Assembly (NCBI GenBank): GCA_030549335.1
Contig: CM060188.1
Location: 48,139,696-48,203,695 of the forward strand
Source: Pontederia crassipes
Taxonomy: Eukaryota; Streptophyta; Magnoliopsida; Commelinales; Pontederiaceae
Reading direction: 5' to 3'
DNA length: 64,000 bases
The notes under the pieces were generated by a model that was not told the origin of the DNA, searched no databases, and saw only the letters and a program-made list of their open reading frames with translations. A program made the position numbers and the translations under genes. The first letter of the stretch is position 1; each line of letters opens with the position of its first letter. Below are positions 51,563 through 62,576 of the stretch, piece after piece.

Positions 51563-53596
51563 TGTAACGACCCTAATTTTTTAGAGTTAGAAAAATAATA
51601 TTTTATTATTTATTTTGAGAAAAATGACCATTAATATTATTATAATAAATAATTCCGAAAATAAAGGAAAATAGGGGAGGAGTTTAATTAAGGATAAAAA
51701 TGTATTACGGGATATTTATTTAAATTCGGAATTTATTTAATTATTAAAATAAATCAAAATTATTAAAAGGGATTAATTAAAAGATTAAATTTGATTAGGA
51801 TTGTAAGTTATAGATAAATTGTAGATAAAGATTTAAGAGCCCTATAAATAAATTCTTAGAGTCGATCGTCAAAAGAGTTTTCTTTTCTATGGGTTCTTGA
51901 TGTCCGACGGCAGAGGCATGGCAAGGCATGATTCAACGTCGAACGGCTACGAGGTACGTAGGGAAGATCCGTAGGTTTTTTTTTATTTTATTTTTATTGG
52001 AATTTCTACTGTTAGATTGAAAAAGGGTCGCCATGTTTTTTTTTAAAGAAAAAAAAAGATTTCTTAGGCCGAAGTGAAAGAGGGATTTTGCTCGAAGAAA
52101 AAAAATACGTTCCATCAACAGTTGCGTCGAAGGAAAATAAAAAGAATTGAGAGGAAATAAAAAAAGGATTAATCACGTTTGACATTGAAGAGAGAGAAAA
52201 GGGATACGTCAGAAAAAAAAACAAGAAAGAGAGAGGAGGTAAGAGAGAGAATTAACGGCCGTGAGATGCGTGGAGAGAGAAAGAAGAAAAATAAACAATG
52301 TGCCTGCAGGTGATGTGGAGAGAGAAACGAAAACAAAAAGGGATTACTTGTCATGCGGGAAAGAGGAAACCACTTTGAATTTATTTAGGATTTTTCTAAT
52401 AAGGAAAAATCATTTGTTGAGTTTCTCGGCCAGTCAGAAAAAAAAGAGTAGAGAGAGAATGCCAGAAAAAAAAAGGGAATTTGTCGAAGGCATGGAGAGA
52501 GAAAAAAGATAGGCAGAAGGAAAAAAAAAAGAAGAAGAAGGCGTCGGATGTACAAGAGAGAAAAAAAATAAAATGAGATGAAGACCTCTCAGCCGAGAAA
52601 GGAAGTAGAAAAAAAATATGGAAAATAAAAGGTTAGGTGCCATGGAGTTCTTTTCATTTTTTTTTGGGTTTCGAATTTAGAAAAAAAGGGAAAATCATTT
52701 TATTTCTTTTCCCAGGGAATTGAATAGAAAAAAAAATAGAGACGGGAACCGGGAGGTATTCATTTATTTTAATATGATTAGTGATTTTAATTGTCAATTT
52801 TATAACGATTATTTTGCTGTGATTATTATTTAAGTATGATATATTGTCTGATCCGATCAAATTATTATTATGTTATTATCATACTTGATCATAGTATCAT
52901 CATACCGGATCATATCGTCATTATATTTTATCATCATATCCAATCTTATAATTGATTATGATATTGATCCAGTAATCTTTCTGATTGAGTCTTGTTTTAC
53001 CTAAATTAAATTATTAAAAGATAGACATCTTAGGTAAATAAGATAAAAGTCGAAAGCTACTGGACCCATGTCTACTGATTGTCACTAAGTCGGGACCAAT
53101 TGAATTGAATTGAATTGAATGGGGCAGATAGTGTAAAAGCTATGGCTGTCCTGTGTATGGCCACTCGTCCCTCACCATACACAAACCCATTGAATTGTAT
53201 CGGGCTTGCCGTGGCACTGATCCCCCACTGGCCTGCATGAAAGTGGCATGGTGTCCCTTAATTGACTGAGCGCTCCTCATTGAATTGGATAACTCCGAAC
53301 ATTGTAAATTGAATTGAATTAAAATCGAATCGAATTGAGTTGAATTAAAATCGAATTGAATTGAATTGAACATGGTCATTTGGACATTGGCGTTGACTGA
53401 CATTGCCTCCGCCCATTGAATCGAATTGAATTGTAATTGACCAATGGCCATTGATATTGAATTGAAAATTATTAAATTGAACAGTGTCATAGTGATCAGA
53501 CATTTAATTGCTAAATCAATATTTTATAGAAATTTGAGTAGCGCCTCTGGGACGACTCTGAGCACGTGAAAGTCACGTGTGTCTCGGGGCGTTACA
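51563..53596 (+). repeat. Right LTR (plus orientation), 2.0 kb
   Basis: Starts TGTAACGACCCTA and ends GGGGCGTTACA, the same termini as the left LTR read on the opposite strand. Missing about 535 bp present in the left LTR near its U5 end; the junction is at about 53525 (AATATTTTATAG). Confidence 0.8.
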
Positions 53597-53601
53597 ACCA
53601 T
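53597..53601. repeat. Target-site duplication ACCAT, right copy
   Basis: Directly follows the terminal CA of the right LTR; identical to 46386-46390. Confidence 0.8.
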
Positions 53602-54342
53602 AATTCAGGTGTTAATCTATCCCTTCAGGTATTAATTAACAATTCCCCAATTATTAAGTATAGATTTTTCATGGATTTTTTATTTTTCAATTCTCATTAT
53701 CAATTATAAAAAATGTATTACTTTAACAATCAATTATCAATTAAATGATTAATTATAATAACAATAAGATTAGAAACTATCAATGCACTAATTGCCACAA
53801 TTAAATATAATCATTAACACAAACATATACTGTTGATTGTCGGAACCTAGGCCGGATCAAATAGAACACCAACTGCATCCCCCTATTTTGGATCCCATTT
53901 TATTTTATCATTGTAACTTAAACCAGGTTGAGTAAAACTCGAGCCATGTTCTTCCATCAAATAGAAACTAAGTCGAGTCCAACGAAGCCTAGATTGTATC
54001 GCTTCTTTTCAATTATATTTCTTCATCATTGCTTTGGTTGCAAACTTGGGCTAAATAAGCTTTGGATGTTCTTTGTCACTTCATGCCCTCAAAGCCTAGT
54101 TTGAATTCTTTTTTAATTGAAACTCATGTTGTAAAAGTCGGTCCAAACTGGTCAGACTGGTGTCCAACCATAACACCTTTGATGTTGACCCATTTTAACT
54201 CAATCAAATTTGTTCAAAATCCAGATGCAATGGATTTGCGTGAACCAATTGTTTCAAGATAAAAAATAATTATGACAAAATAATTAAAATTTTTTAGGAT
54301 ACATTACTTTAACATATATATATGTATATACATACGTACATA

Positions 54343-54350
<8 letters not shown>
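53602..54350. other. AT-rich spacer
   Basis: No gene recognised. Confidence 0.4.
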
Positions 54351-54376
<26 letters not shown>

Positions 54377-54911
54377 CATGTATGTATGTATGTATAGGGT
54401 GATTTCCTTAAACTTCCTATAAACTATAACGATTTTTCACATCTAACCCCAAACTATAAACTTATTCTTTTGGATCTTTAAACTATTGTGACTTTTTCAC
54501 TTTAATCCTTCCATCCACTTCTATTACGTTTTTTGTTACTTTTACTTTTTCCCATTTATGAAAAGACTAAATTAACCCTCCCTTTAGAAAAATATGAAAT
54601 AAAAATATAAAAAATAAAGAAATCACTGGAAGGATTAAAGTGGTAAACAAAAAAATTATCATTTATGAAAAAGACTAAATTACTCTCCCCCCATTTGTTT
54701 TTATTTTTTTTATTTTTTATTTAATGTGTTATGGAGGGAGGGATAATTTAGTCTTTTTATAAATGGGAAATATTAAAAGTAACGGAAAACATAACAGAAC
54801 TAGACGGAGGGACTAATTATGATAGTTTAGGGATATAAAAAAATAAGTCTATAGTTTGAGGTTAGATGCGAAAAATCGCGATAGTTTAAGGGAGGTTTAT
54901 GAAAATAACAC

Positions 54912-54942
<31 letters not shown>

Positions 54943-54944
54943 TG
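54351..54944. repeat. (TATG)n microsatellite split by an insertion
   Basis: TATG units fill 54351-54395 and resume at 54912-54944; the foldback element lies between the two blocks. Confidence 0.9.
54396..54910. mobile_element. Foldback MITE, about 515 bp, copy 1
   Basis: Starts AGGGTGATTTCCTTAAAC and ends in sequence whose reverse complement is GTTATTTTCATAAACCTCCC. Further in, both arms carry AACTAT...CGATTTTTC(A/G)CATCTAACC and a TTCACTTTAATCC/TTAGTC(T/C)TTT block, so almost the whole element is one imperfect palindrome. A second copy is at 62785-63299. The target duplication cannot be resolved inside the microsatellite. Confidence 0.75.
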
Positions 54945-57445
54945 TTTTTATCACCTATCATTGATATTTTTATTTGTAATTATGATTCTTTTGTCTTTTA
55001 TGTTATACTATTTAATTAATACTTACTTTATTATGTTATTTGACTTATTAAACTATTATGTTTTATTTCAAAAATATTTGTTGTACATCTTTACTGGTGA
55101 GTAAATCTAGGTTCGGTACTGGGCCTTGGCCATCCCGATCTCAACCTAATTTTGCTTGAGTTTTTTTTTTTAAATGGTGTCCTAGTCTAGGACTTGCTCC
55201 CGACTGGAACCAAGATAAAAATTGAGAAATTTTCGATTGTTCCTATTCAACTTATATTATTCAGTTGGACCTATTCAAATTTTCAAGACCATCAATTAGA
55301 ATTGATAGCTGACTCGATTTTTACAACATTGATTGAAATTCGATTATGATTCTTCATGATTGATCATTATTGTTGTGGTTATATGAAATCTGAGCCATAC
55401 AATTCTATTACCTAGGCCAAGTTTTATATAAGCCAATTTGAATTTATACAATCATAGTTGGAATCCTCAGAACTCAGGACTATAGTTTTTTTGAAATCAT
55501 TTCTTCCAACATCACTTTCGATTCTATTTTTAATATGATTAACGAGGCAATTATATCCACAAATAATCAATATGATGTTTCATATATTGGAGAAAAGTTC
55601 GCAGTATATATCAACAAAAAACATTTATTCAAGGATCCCCTAATGTACTTGAACCAAAAATCAATTGCGAGTTTGCTTCTATGTTCTACACTAATTGCAA
55701 AACTTTGTTGGATCATTGTCTCATCGTGTCGTTTGGATTGCGAGCGAACCTCTTATGAGAGATTCTCTAATGTCGAGTCGTTGTTGATTTCTATGCCTCG
55801 ATTTGCATGCACACGAGGGGAGAAGTTGATGACTTTGTGTAAAATTAAACCTTTTGTGAGGGAAGACTAGGACCCCTTTTACAGGCTTTTGGTAGAGTTT
55901 GATTTCAATTAGGGCTCTCCATTAATTTTGAACTAATACAAATCTTTTAAACTTAATAAGCTCCTCATAAAGTCTATCACATATCAAATTCCATCATGGT
56001 AAACATCATTATTAAAAAGTTTGGTCTAACAGAAGGATGGCCAAAAAAATTCATTGAGGATGAAGGCGAAATTGCCGCCTTCAATAATTAGAACGAAAAT
56101 ACTTATCCCGTTCCATAGGTGTTGATCCCTTGAAATTAGTATCAAAATTTTAATTTTAACAATAGATTATTTTTAAAAAAATTGTATGATCATTATGTTG
56201 TATAATGAAATATTGAGTTACATTATTTTTATTTACTTATATTTGAATGATTTAGTATACTTTTTTTTATCATTTTATTGATTTTTAAAGAGATTATTTT
56301 CTTTAATTTTATAATAGTAATTATTTTAAATAGAGAGCGGATAACTCCATCTCAAAAGTTGACAATCAAGAATAGAAATCCTATTCTTTGTCCTCCTCAG
56401 TCTAAAATGTTGGTCGTGAGAGTGGTCCTTGTCCATGACAGTAGTCCAAGACAGCTAATAAAATTTTCATACCTCCCAAACTCATAGAACTGGCAGTGCA
56501 TCCTAAATGATATTAAAATAGTCACCCCCAATGTGGAAAATAGAAATCAAACAAGCAGGAAAGAAACAAACCTGTGTCCTTTTGTGCAGTGACCAGCCCA
56601 CAGATAGCCCCAGCCTAATTTGCTTCATGTTGGGTATGATGTGTGTGAAGGGCAGCCATGAGAGAGTGAGAGATGGGCTTTGTAAAGTAACTCATCACTT
56701 CCATTCCATGGTCTCTAAGCTGGCAATCAATCTCCCCCTTCAGGACAGACCATGAGATATCCTTGGCTAGGTGACAGCCAAAATCCATAATGGAAATGCC
56801 AATATTTATGTTTTTTTTTTGTATTTTTTTAGCCTTCAGTATACCTTTATACTTCTTACATGTTCTTAGAATCTTTTCCAAGTTACGTTAATGTTACTAA
56901 CATGGACTCAACAGTCAACATTATAGTTCTTTTTTTTCTGTTTGTGAGTGTGTACAATTTGTTTAGAATAAAAATAAACTTATAGATTGAAAGATTCTGA
57001 ATTCAGTACCCATGTTCCTACAGTAGTATTAATGCAAAATTTCTTTCTGAATAAATATGTGAAATCTAGAAATTCCAACTTCTACTGCATCAACAAGCCA
57101 CAATATACAAGGTCCCATAATGATCAAATTTCCCATGCCCAAGAGCCAGCCACACGTTTGCAAAATCTCTGCCCATCCTCTTCACCAGATCGGAGGTCAC
57201 AGGCAGCACGACAACACCTCAACATCTTATCACAGATTTTAGGATCTCTCACTAGATATATTCATTCATATAAATAAAAATAATTAAAGAAAAGGGGTGC
57301 AAACAAAACAAGTAAACCTGGCGTTGGGTCCATAGCAGCTCATCTCACCTTCATATTCCATCGATCATCCCCCCATCACTCGCAGGCAACTTGGCTTTTT
57401 CTTGTTCTCTGCTAGCTGTCTCTCTCTCCCCCTCTCCCTGACCAA
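54945..57445. other. Spacer upstream of the PADRE gene
   Basis: No gene supported. The open frame at 55535-55870 starts with ATG and is 111 codons long but shows no known domain; it may be TE debris. The last few hundred bases are the probable promoter region of the gene at 57530, with a CT-rich patch at about 57419-57440. Confidence 0.4.
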
Positions 57446-57446
57446 C

Positions 57447-57452
57447 TATATA
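57447..57452 (+). promoter_or_regulatory. TATA box of the DUF4228/PADRE gene
   Basis: TATATA preceded by a pyrimidine-rich patch. A start of transcription about 30 bases downstream (near 57480) would exclude the ATG at 57455 and make the ATG at 57530 the first in the transcript, with a 5' UTR of about 50 bases. Confidence 0.5.
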
Positions 57453-57529
57453 CCATGCTAGCTCTCATAGTCATGGCCTCTGGCTTTATCTCTCTATCTC
57501 TCTCTCTCGCTCACATACACACACGCGTG

Positions 57530-58083
57530 ATGGGGAACACTGCATCCTGCGCGCCTTCTTGCGTCAGCTCCGGCGGATCCGTCAGGGTCATCGGCGTCGA
57601 CGGCAGCGTAGAGCGGCACGCGCGGTCGACGAGAGCCGCCGACATCATGGCGGAGAACCCGGGGCACTTCGTCTGCGACTCCGATCACCTGAGCGTCGGG
57701 TGCCGAATTCCGGGCGTCCAGGACCAGGAGGAGCTCGAGCGTCGCAGCCTCTACTACCTGCTCCCCGTGGACATGCTCTACTCCGTGCTCACGGAGGAGG
57801 AGATGGCCTCGCTCGCGCGCAGCGCCTCCGGCTCCGCGAAGAGGCGCCGGGGCCGAGCGGCGGCCCCGTCGGCCGAGCGGCGGCCCCGTCGTCGTCGACG
57901 ACGACGAGGATGAGCGCGGCCGGTAAGAGGATTATTCCCGTGCTCAGCGACTTCTGCTTGCACACTGCGGAGCTCAAAAAGGCGCAGGAGCCAAAGAGAG
58001 TCGGCGGTAGGGTGGGCGATGTTGGGTTCTCGTGGCAGCGGTCATGGAAGCCGGCATTGGACACCATTGAGGAGGTTCCGTGA
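57530..58083 (+). pseudogene. DUF4228/PADRE-domain protein gene, frame broken by 20-bp duplication
   Basis: The start at 57530 gives MGNTASCAPSC, a myristoylation-type N terminus typical of this plant family. VRVIGVDGSVERH, ADIMAENPGHFVCDSDHLSVG, YYLLPVDMLY and LTEEEMASLARSAS follow, which are core PADRE blocks (first about 100 residues). After residue 113 the frame enters a second copy of a 20-bp unit (57851-57870 and 57871-57890), runs into an Arg tract and stops at 57911-57913, giving 127 residues. With one unit the frame continues to 58083 for 177 residues and ends with RSWKPALDTIEEV, the C-terminal motif usual in the family. The gene is intronless, as is common here. Family members respond to pathogens and abiotic stress; their molecular role is unclear. 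It may be a natural loss allele, a truncated active form or an assembly error. Confidence 0.85.
57851..57890 (+). repeat. Perfect 20-bp tandem duplication inside the PADRE gene
   Basis: GGCCGAGCGGCGGCCCCGTC occurs twice without spacer. Twenty is not a multiple of three, so one extra unit shifts the frame. Confidence 0.97.
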
Positions 58084-58491
58084 AGAAGATGATGATTACG
58101 ATGGGCTACTGGTTTTTTGAATTTTTTTTTGAGACATTTTTTTTTGTATATATACTTTTTTGTTAAACATCTCTCTCTGACTGAATTCGAAACTTGACTG
58201 TGAGTTTTGCCAGGATTAAATTAATTAAACATACTTTTTTTCTATAATTGTTCGCTTGTTCCAGTCGAGATCAGCACTGCAACATAAAGATGGAACCCTA
58301 TTTTTGTTAGCTTTTCCCCTTCTTTGCTGCAAGAATTTGGTGCATGTGCATGCATGTATTGTTGGGTGAAGTAAAATCAACAATAAAAATTTCCAGAACT
58401 ATAACTTGTTTTTGTAACTATTAATAATGTCTTGAACCCTACTACATAAAAATTCATCTCATTTTTAAGACATTACGAAATAAAAGACACA
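58084..58491. other. 3' flank of the PADRE gene
   Basis: AT-rich; likely contains the 3' UTR. An AATAAA near 58381 is a possible polyadenylation signal. No other feature seen. Confidence 0.35.
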
Positions 58492-60291
58492 TGATGCATC
58501 AAATAATGTAGTAAAATAAATTCGCTAAGAAGTGCATTAGTGACTTAAGTAATATAAAAAATAACGAGGAATATTATTAATTTAATATTTAATTTTATAA
58601 ATTAATAAGAGAGGAAAGACATAAAATTTTGAAAATAGATTTTGTAATTATAAAATAAAATAGAGAAAATAAGATAAGATAATGATATTGAAGTAAGTCT
58701 TAGAATGAAAATTGCAAATGTAAACTTGTATGATCCACTATTATAGTAAATAATAATTTTGATTCTTATGATAGATTAGAAGCAACTAAGGTATTGATCT
58801 CTCTAGACGAGTAAATCAAATTATCTAAACTCCTAATATAACTAATAATCACAAACGATGAATCAATTATTAATTTCACAAAAAATTAAGATGCAAAAAT
58901 ATGTAACTCATACACTATCATTCATCCATAAATCTGGACAGAATAATAAACCTCACGAAATTCAGCACAAACGACGAGTTACCGAATATATGTTATATAT
59001 GCTTCAACTTGAAATTAAAAGATCATTTATCAGAGTAATAATAAATTCCAAAATTAATCACTCATCATTCATGTTTGTAATCTAATTTCAGAAATCAAAT
59101 TACTTATAAAAACAATGAACTCAACATATATAATCAAAAGAAACTAAAAAGATTATTAAATAAATTAATAATAGGGTTCAAACAAATTTCCCTTCTCAAA
59201 TAATAATCTCGTAAAATAATAATTCTAAAAATGTGGAGTTCATCCTAGAAATGTTGGAAAGATAAACTAAAATCAAAATAATAAAATAGCAAGAATTACA
59301 CTCAGATAAAACATATGCACAAATGACGAACTACCAGACTCCAGCCAATAACATTGGCCAGCACCCCTTCTTCAGCCTTAGGCCGCACCTTCTCCTTCTG
59401 ATCGTAACCTGCAACGCTCACGACTCTCTGTGAAAGAAACATGAATTTCAAAGAACGAGTTTGGATGATGGTTTCCTATTCTATTTTATAGGTGCGAATG
59501 GATTTATGTTGATCACGGTCGATAATATCGTACGACCGAGTTTGCTTCGGAGATAAACTTTACGTCCTTCAAATCTCGGATAAAACTTTAGTTGATGATA
59601 AAATTATATCTGTTTTGCGCTTGATGATAGAGTTTCACGGTCGACAAAACTCCAAATAAAATAAAGTATCAGCCAATAATTACTTGATTTGTTCAACTTG
59701 CCGCCTAACCAAATTTCCCTTGGATTTGTTTCACGAGCAATAATGCTTATTAAGTGTTGGTTAAGGATGGTGTTTTGCGCTCAAAGATCTCGATAGCTTT
59801 CTTGGTGATTATAATAATTTGGCGCCCCATGATGGATAAACTCCCATACGAAGATAGAATTTTGTTTGATGATGAACTCAATGTGAGTTTAGCCCCTAAT
59901 TATCTCTTGCACTCTGGTATCTCTCCTTGATGACTGGCAGCTAAAGATAAATTCTTAGTATGATCATGACCGATAGCAATTTATGTGATAAAATATTGGC
60001 ATGGTGCTTTGCGCAAAATAGATAAAGCGTCGATTGATAATGAGTTTGGTGTCCGATCCTTGAATGCAACACGCTCAAAGTGATATAATCCCATGTACTC
60101 GGCTTTTCCTATAAAATAGTATCAAAATTTAATTAATCCATCCACAATTAAAAATATTCAAATAATTAATAATTAAAATCAATAAATCTAGAATTATGAT
60201 TGAAATAGACTTAAAATGCTGCATGCCATGATCAAATTATAAAAAAATTAATTAAAATAATAGAATAAAATATTATATTTTGCATGCATCA
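58492..60291 (-). mobile_element. Solo LTR of the Athila/Tat-like family
   Basis: Starts TGATGCATCAAAT and ends TGCATGCATCA. Its reverse complement begins TGATGCATGCAAAATAT, like the LTR at 34257, and shares the long GGTAACTCGTCGTTTG and GCTGAATTTCGT block (here at 58950-58985 reversed). Flanking pentamers are ACACA and ACACT (4 of 5). No primer site or internal sequence is attached, so it is probably a solo LTR, about 1.8 kb. Confidence 0.65.
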
Positions 60292-62575
60292 ACACTCTCA
60301 TGAGTGTCTTATGTTTGATATGTAATTCCTATAATCAATAAATAAATAGAGCTATATAAACTTTGTAGGAGTCAGAACAAAAATTAATCATATTATAATT
60401 CTTTTTTATTTTCATCTAAAAAAAATTTACGTCGTCTTAAATTTTTTATGCATTCATCAGTGCATAATTTCTCTCTCATACTGAACAAGCAATCAGAAAA
60501 CTTTGAGGATGATAATAAATTAGGTTTACGCTGAATTAGAGTGAAATTTCGATCGATCCAAAAGGTTTTGTATTAGGTTGGATTGTTAGATTTGACCAAG
60601 TTCAATCAAAATTATCATATCATTACAAATAACTAAAATATATTTATTTTTTTAATATCTTAATAAAATTAAGAACAATTATGAGATTTACAATAAAATA
60701 AACATAATACAACCTAATATAAATAAAATTAGAATAATAAGCATAATACTTTTAGTATGTAATTAAATTATATAAAATAGTTAACGATGTTAGTATTTTT
60801 TAGTCAACCAATCAAGTATCCGATCATTAGATTATAACCTTTTCATCCCATTATCTGATGGAAAGAAAAATGGCCATGAAGATTATTTCATCCTCGCCGT
60901 GATCGATTAGTATGTTCCAAGTACAATTGGGTTCTTAAGTCAAAATGTTCCTATCATGTGACTACAAAAGTACAAACAAGTATTGATTCTTAACTTGGAG
61001 GAGCAACGGTGAAATATGAAAACATCGTCAACAGTGCATCGTAAAAGATAGTTGGAATCGAGTTTGTTCATATAAGAAGTCTTGGTGATTTTGTGAAATT
61101 GTTAACAAATGTTTGACATCTCCGGCGGAAGAAAAAAAGATTAATATCCTTAAGAGCAAGTTTACAAACTCATGAGTTTGAAGCATAAACTTGTATAAAT
61201 ATAAGGGTTTTGTAACATCTCATTTGTAAGGAAAAATACAAAATTGATATTAGTAATTAAAATAAATTCAAATTTTATAATTTATTAAAAAGGTTAAAAT
61301 GTGAAAAGAAATAAAAGTATAATTATAGGAAGGATAAGAGAAGAAAAAATATAAGATAAAAAAGGTTTGAATGAGAATAAAAATCTTATTACAATAGAGG
61401 AAGTACAGGAAAATATAATTCCTAATTAGATTAGAAGTTTAAATTATAGTAAAATTAGGGATTCAAAATTGAATTTAAACCTAACTATAAATTTAGGATA
61501 TCAAAGACTTTCAACTAGAGTTAAAAAAAATTAGAAGATAAAATAATATTATATTATTATTTACTTCGAAAATAAAATTAAGAATATTCATTTATTATTT
61601 AATTACAAAATTGTAGGAATGATTATGTCTAGGAGATATAAAATAAAGAAAATATAATTAAAAGAACATAGGGGATGAAGTTTAATGTAGGATTGAATTA
61701 GGACTCCTAAGAAGATTAAAATTAGGAGTTTTAAAGATAAAATATTCATAAAATGAAATAATAATATATTATTATTTTTAATATAAAAATTAATAAATAA
61801 TGATATTAATTAATTAATTAAAATTGAGAGTTCTTGAAAAATAAAAATTAAATTATAGATATGAAATATGATTAGGAGCTCTAGTCAGATTAGAACTTGA
61901 GAAATTTTTTCTCATAAGTGGGATTTCAAATATCTCTTTCGTGACATCTTTTATAGATAAAAATATTTAAAAAATAAAATAATAAAAAAATTATTTAAAA
62001 TATAAAAATTAAGAAATAGTGATATTAATTAATTATTTAAAATTGAGAGTTCGTAAATAAAAAATAAATTATAGGTAGAAAGTATGATTAGGAGCCATAA
62101 TTTTATTAGAACTTGAGAAAATTTTCCTTATAAATAGGATCCCGAAGGTTTCTTTCGTTCTCTCAACATTTGTATTTTTCCTGCAATTTTGTTCTATGTT
62201 TCTCCCTCCTCTAGTGCGTGTGTGTGGCCGCACCTTTAGATCATCTCTCCATAGCACATCCATCTATCAAAGAACTTCAGAGTCATCATTAGAAAACAAG
62301 TGCGGTCACTAGAAGACTTGCAAAAATTTTGGGTTCCAGATAGTTCTACATAGACAAATGCGTAAGATTTCGAATTCACTTCTGTATGAATTATTAATGA
62401 AATAGATAAGATGAAGGATGAATTAAACTCGATTTCTATCCTAATTTTATAAGTGTTTTTATAATGAATTATTGAGATGTTAAATGATCTTTTTGCCCTA
62501 CATTGATTCATGATGAATTGAAATTGAAAAGATGATTATAAAATAAAAATTGTAAATGAGAATCCTCATGTACAT
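60292..62575. other. AT-rich DNA with LTR-like and tandem sequences
   Basis: A possible LTR start (TGTAACATCTCATTTG) lies at 61212 and a promoter-like TATAAATAGGATCCC at about 62133, but no matching end or target duplication was found. Two tandem copies of an about 190-bp unit lie at 61776-62160. No gene recognised; the minus-strand frame at 62069-62263 covers the leader-like part and has no domain. Confidence 0.4.
61776..62160 (+). repeat. Two tandem copies of an about 190-bp unit
   Basis: Both copies contain GATATTAATTAATTA, AAAATTGAGAGTTC, then TATGATTAGGAGC and ATTAGAACTTGAGAAA in order, followed by ATA(A)...GG(G/A)AT and TTTCGT. Confidence 0.65.
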
Positions 62576-62576
62576 T

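Larger units (their letters stand above)
46391..53596 (-). mobile_element. Ty3/gypsy-derived element with inverted LTRs, one TSD
   Basis: A single 7.2-kb unit bounded by ACCAT duplications. The left arm (46391-49347) and right arm (51202-53596) are inverted copies of one another. Each arm is an LTR plus the last about 360 bp of internal sequence, with the U5 end outward. The 1.85-kb centre (49348-51201) belongs to the minus-strand element. It holds, in order on that strand, a gag zinc knuckle, an RT/RNase H remnant and an integrase remnant. A normal element has direct LTRs; here the expected 5' LTR and leader are replaced by an inverted copy of the 3' end. The pol remnants have many stops, so it was mobilised in trans. 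The right arm lacks about 535 bp of LTR (the equivalent of about 46471-47005). Confidence 0.8.

Noticed and set aside
46391..53596. Two independent solo LTR insertions in opposite orientation
   Set aside because: Each LTR would then need its own 5-bp duplication at its inner side. The inner sides are instead joined to internal retrotransposon sequence, and only the outer ends share ACCAT.
55535..55870. Plus-strand open frame of 111 codons
   Set aside because: No recognisable family; composition is slightly better than background but nothing supports translation. Possibly TE debris.
57455..57529. Upstream ATG of the PADRE gene (extra 25 residues)
   Set aside because: It lies only a few bases after the TATA box, so probably before the transcript start, and the MGN-type N terminus typical of the family begins at 57530.
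61212..62500. Possible LTR starting TGTAACATCTC
   Set aside because: A plausible start and promoter-like leader are present, but no matching end, duplication or second copy was found.
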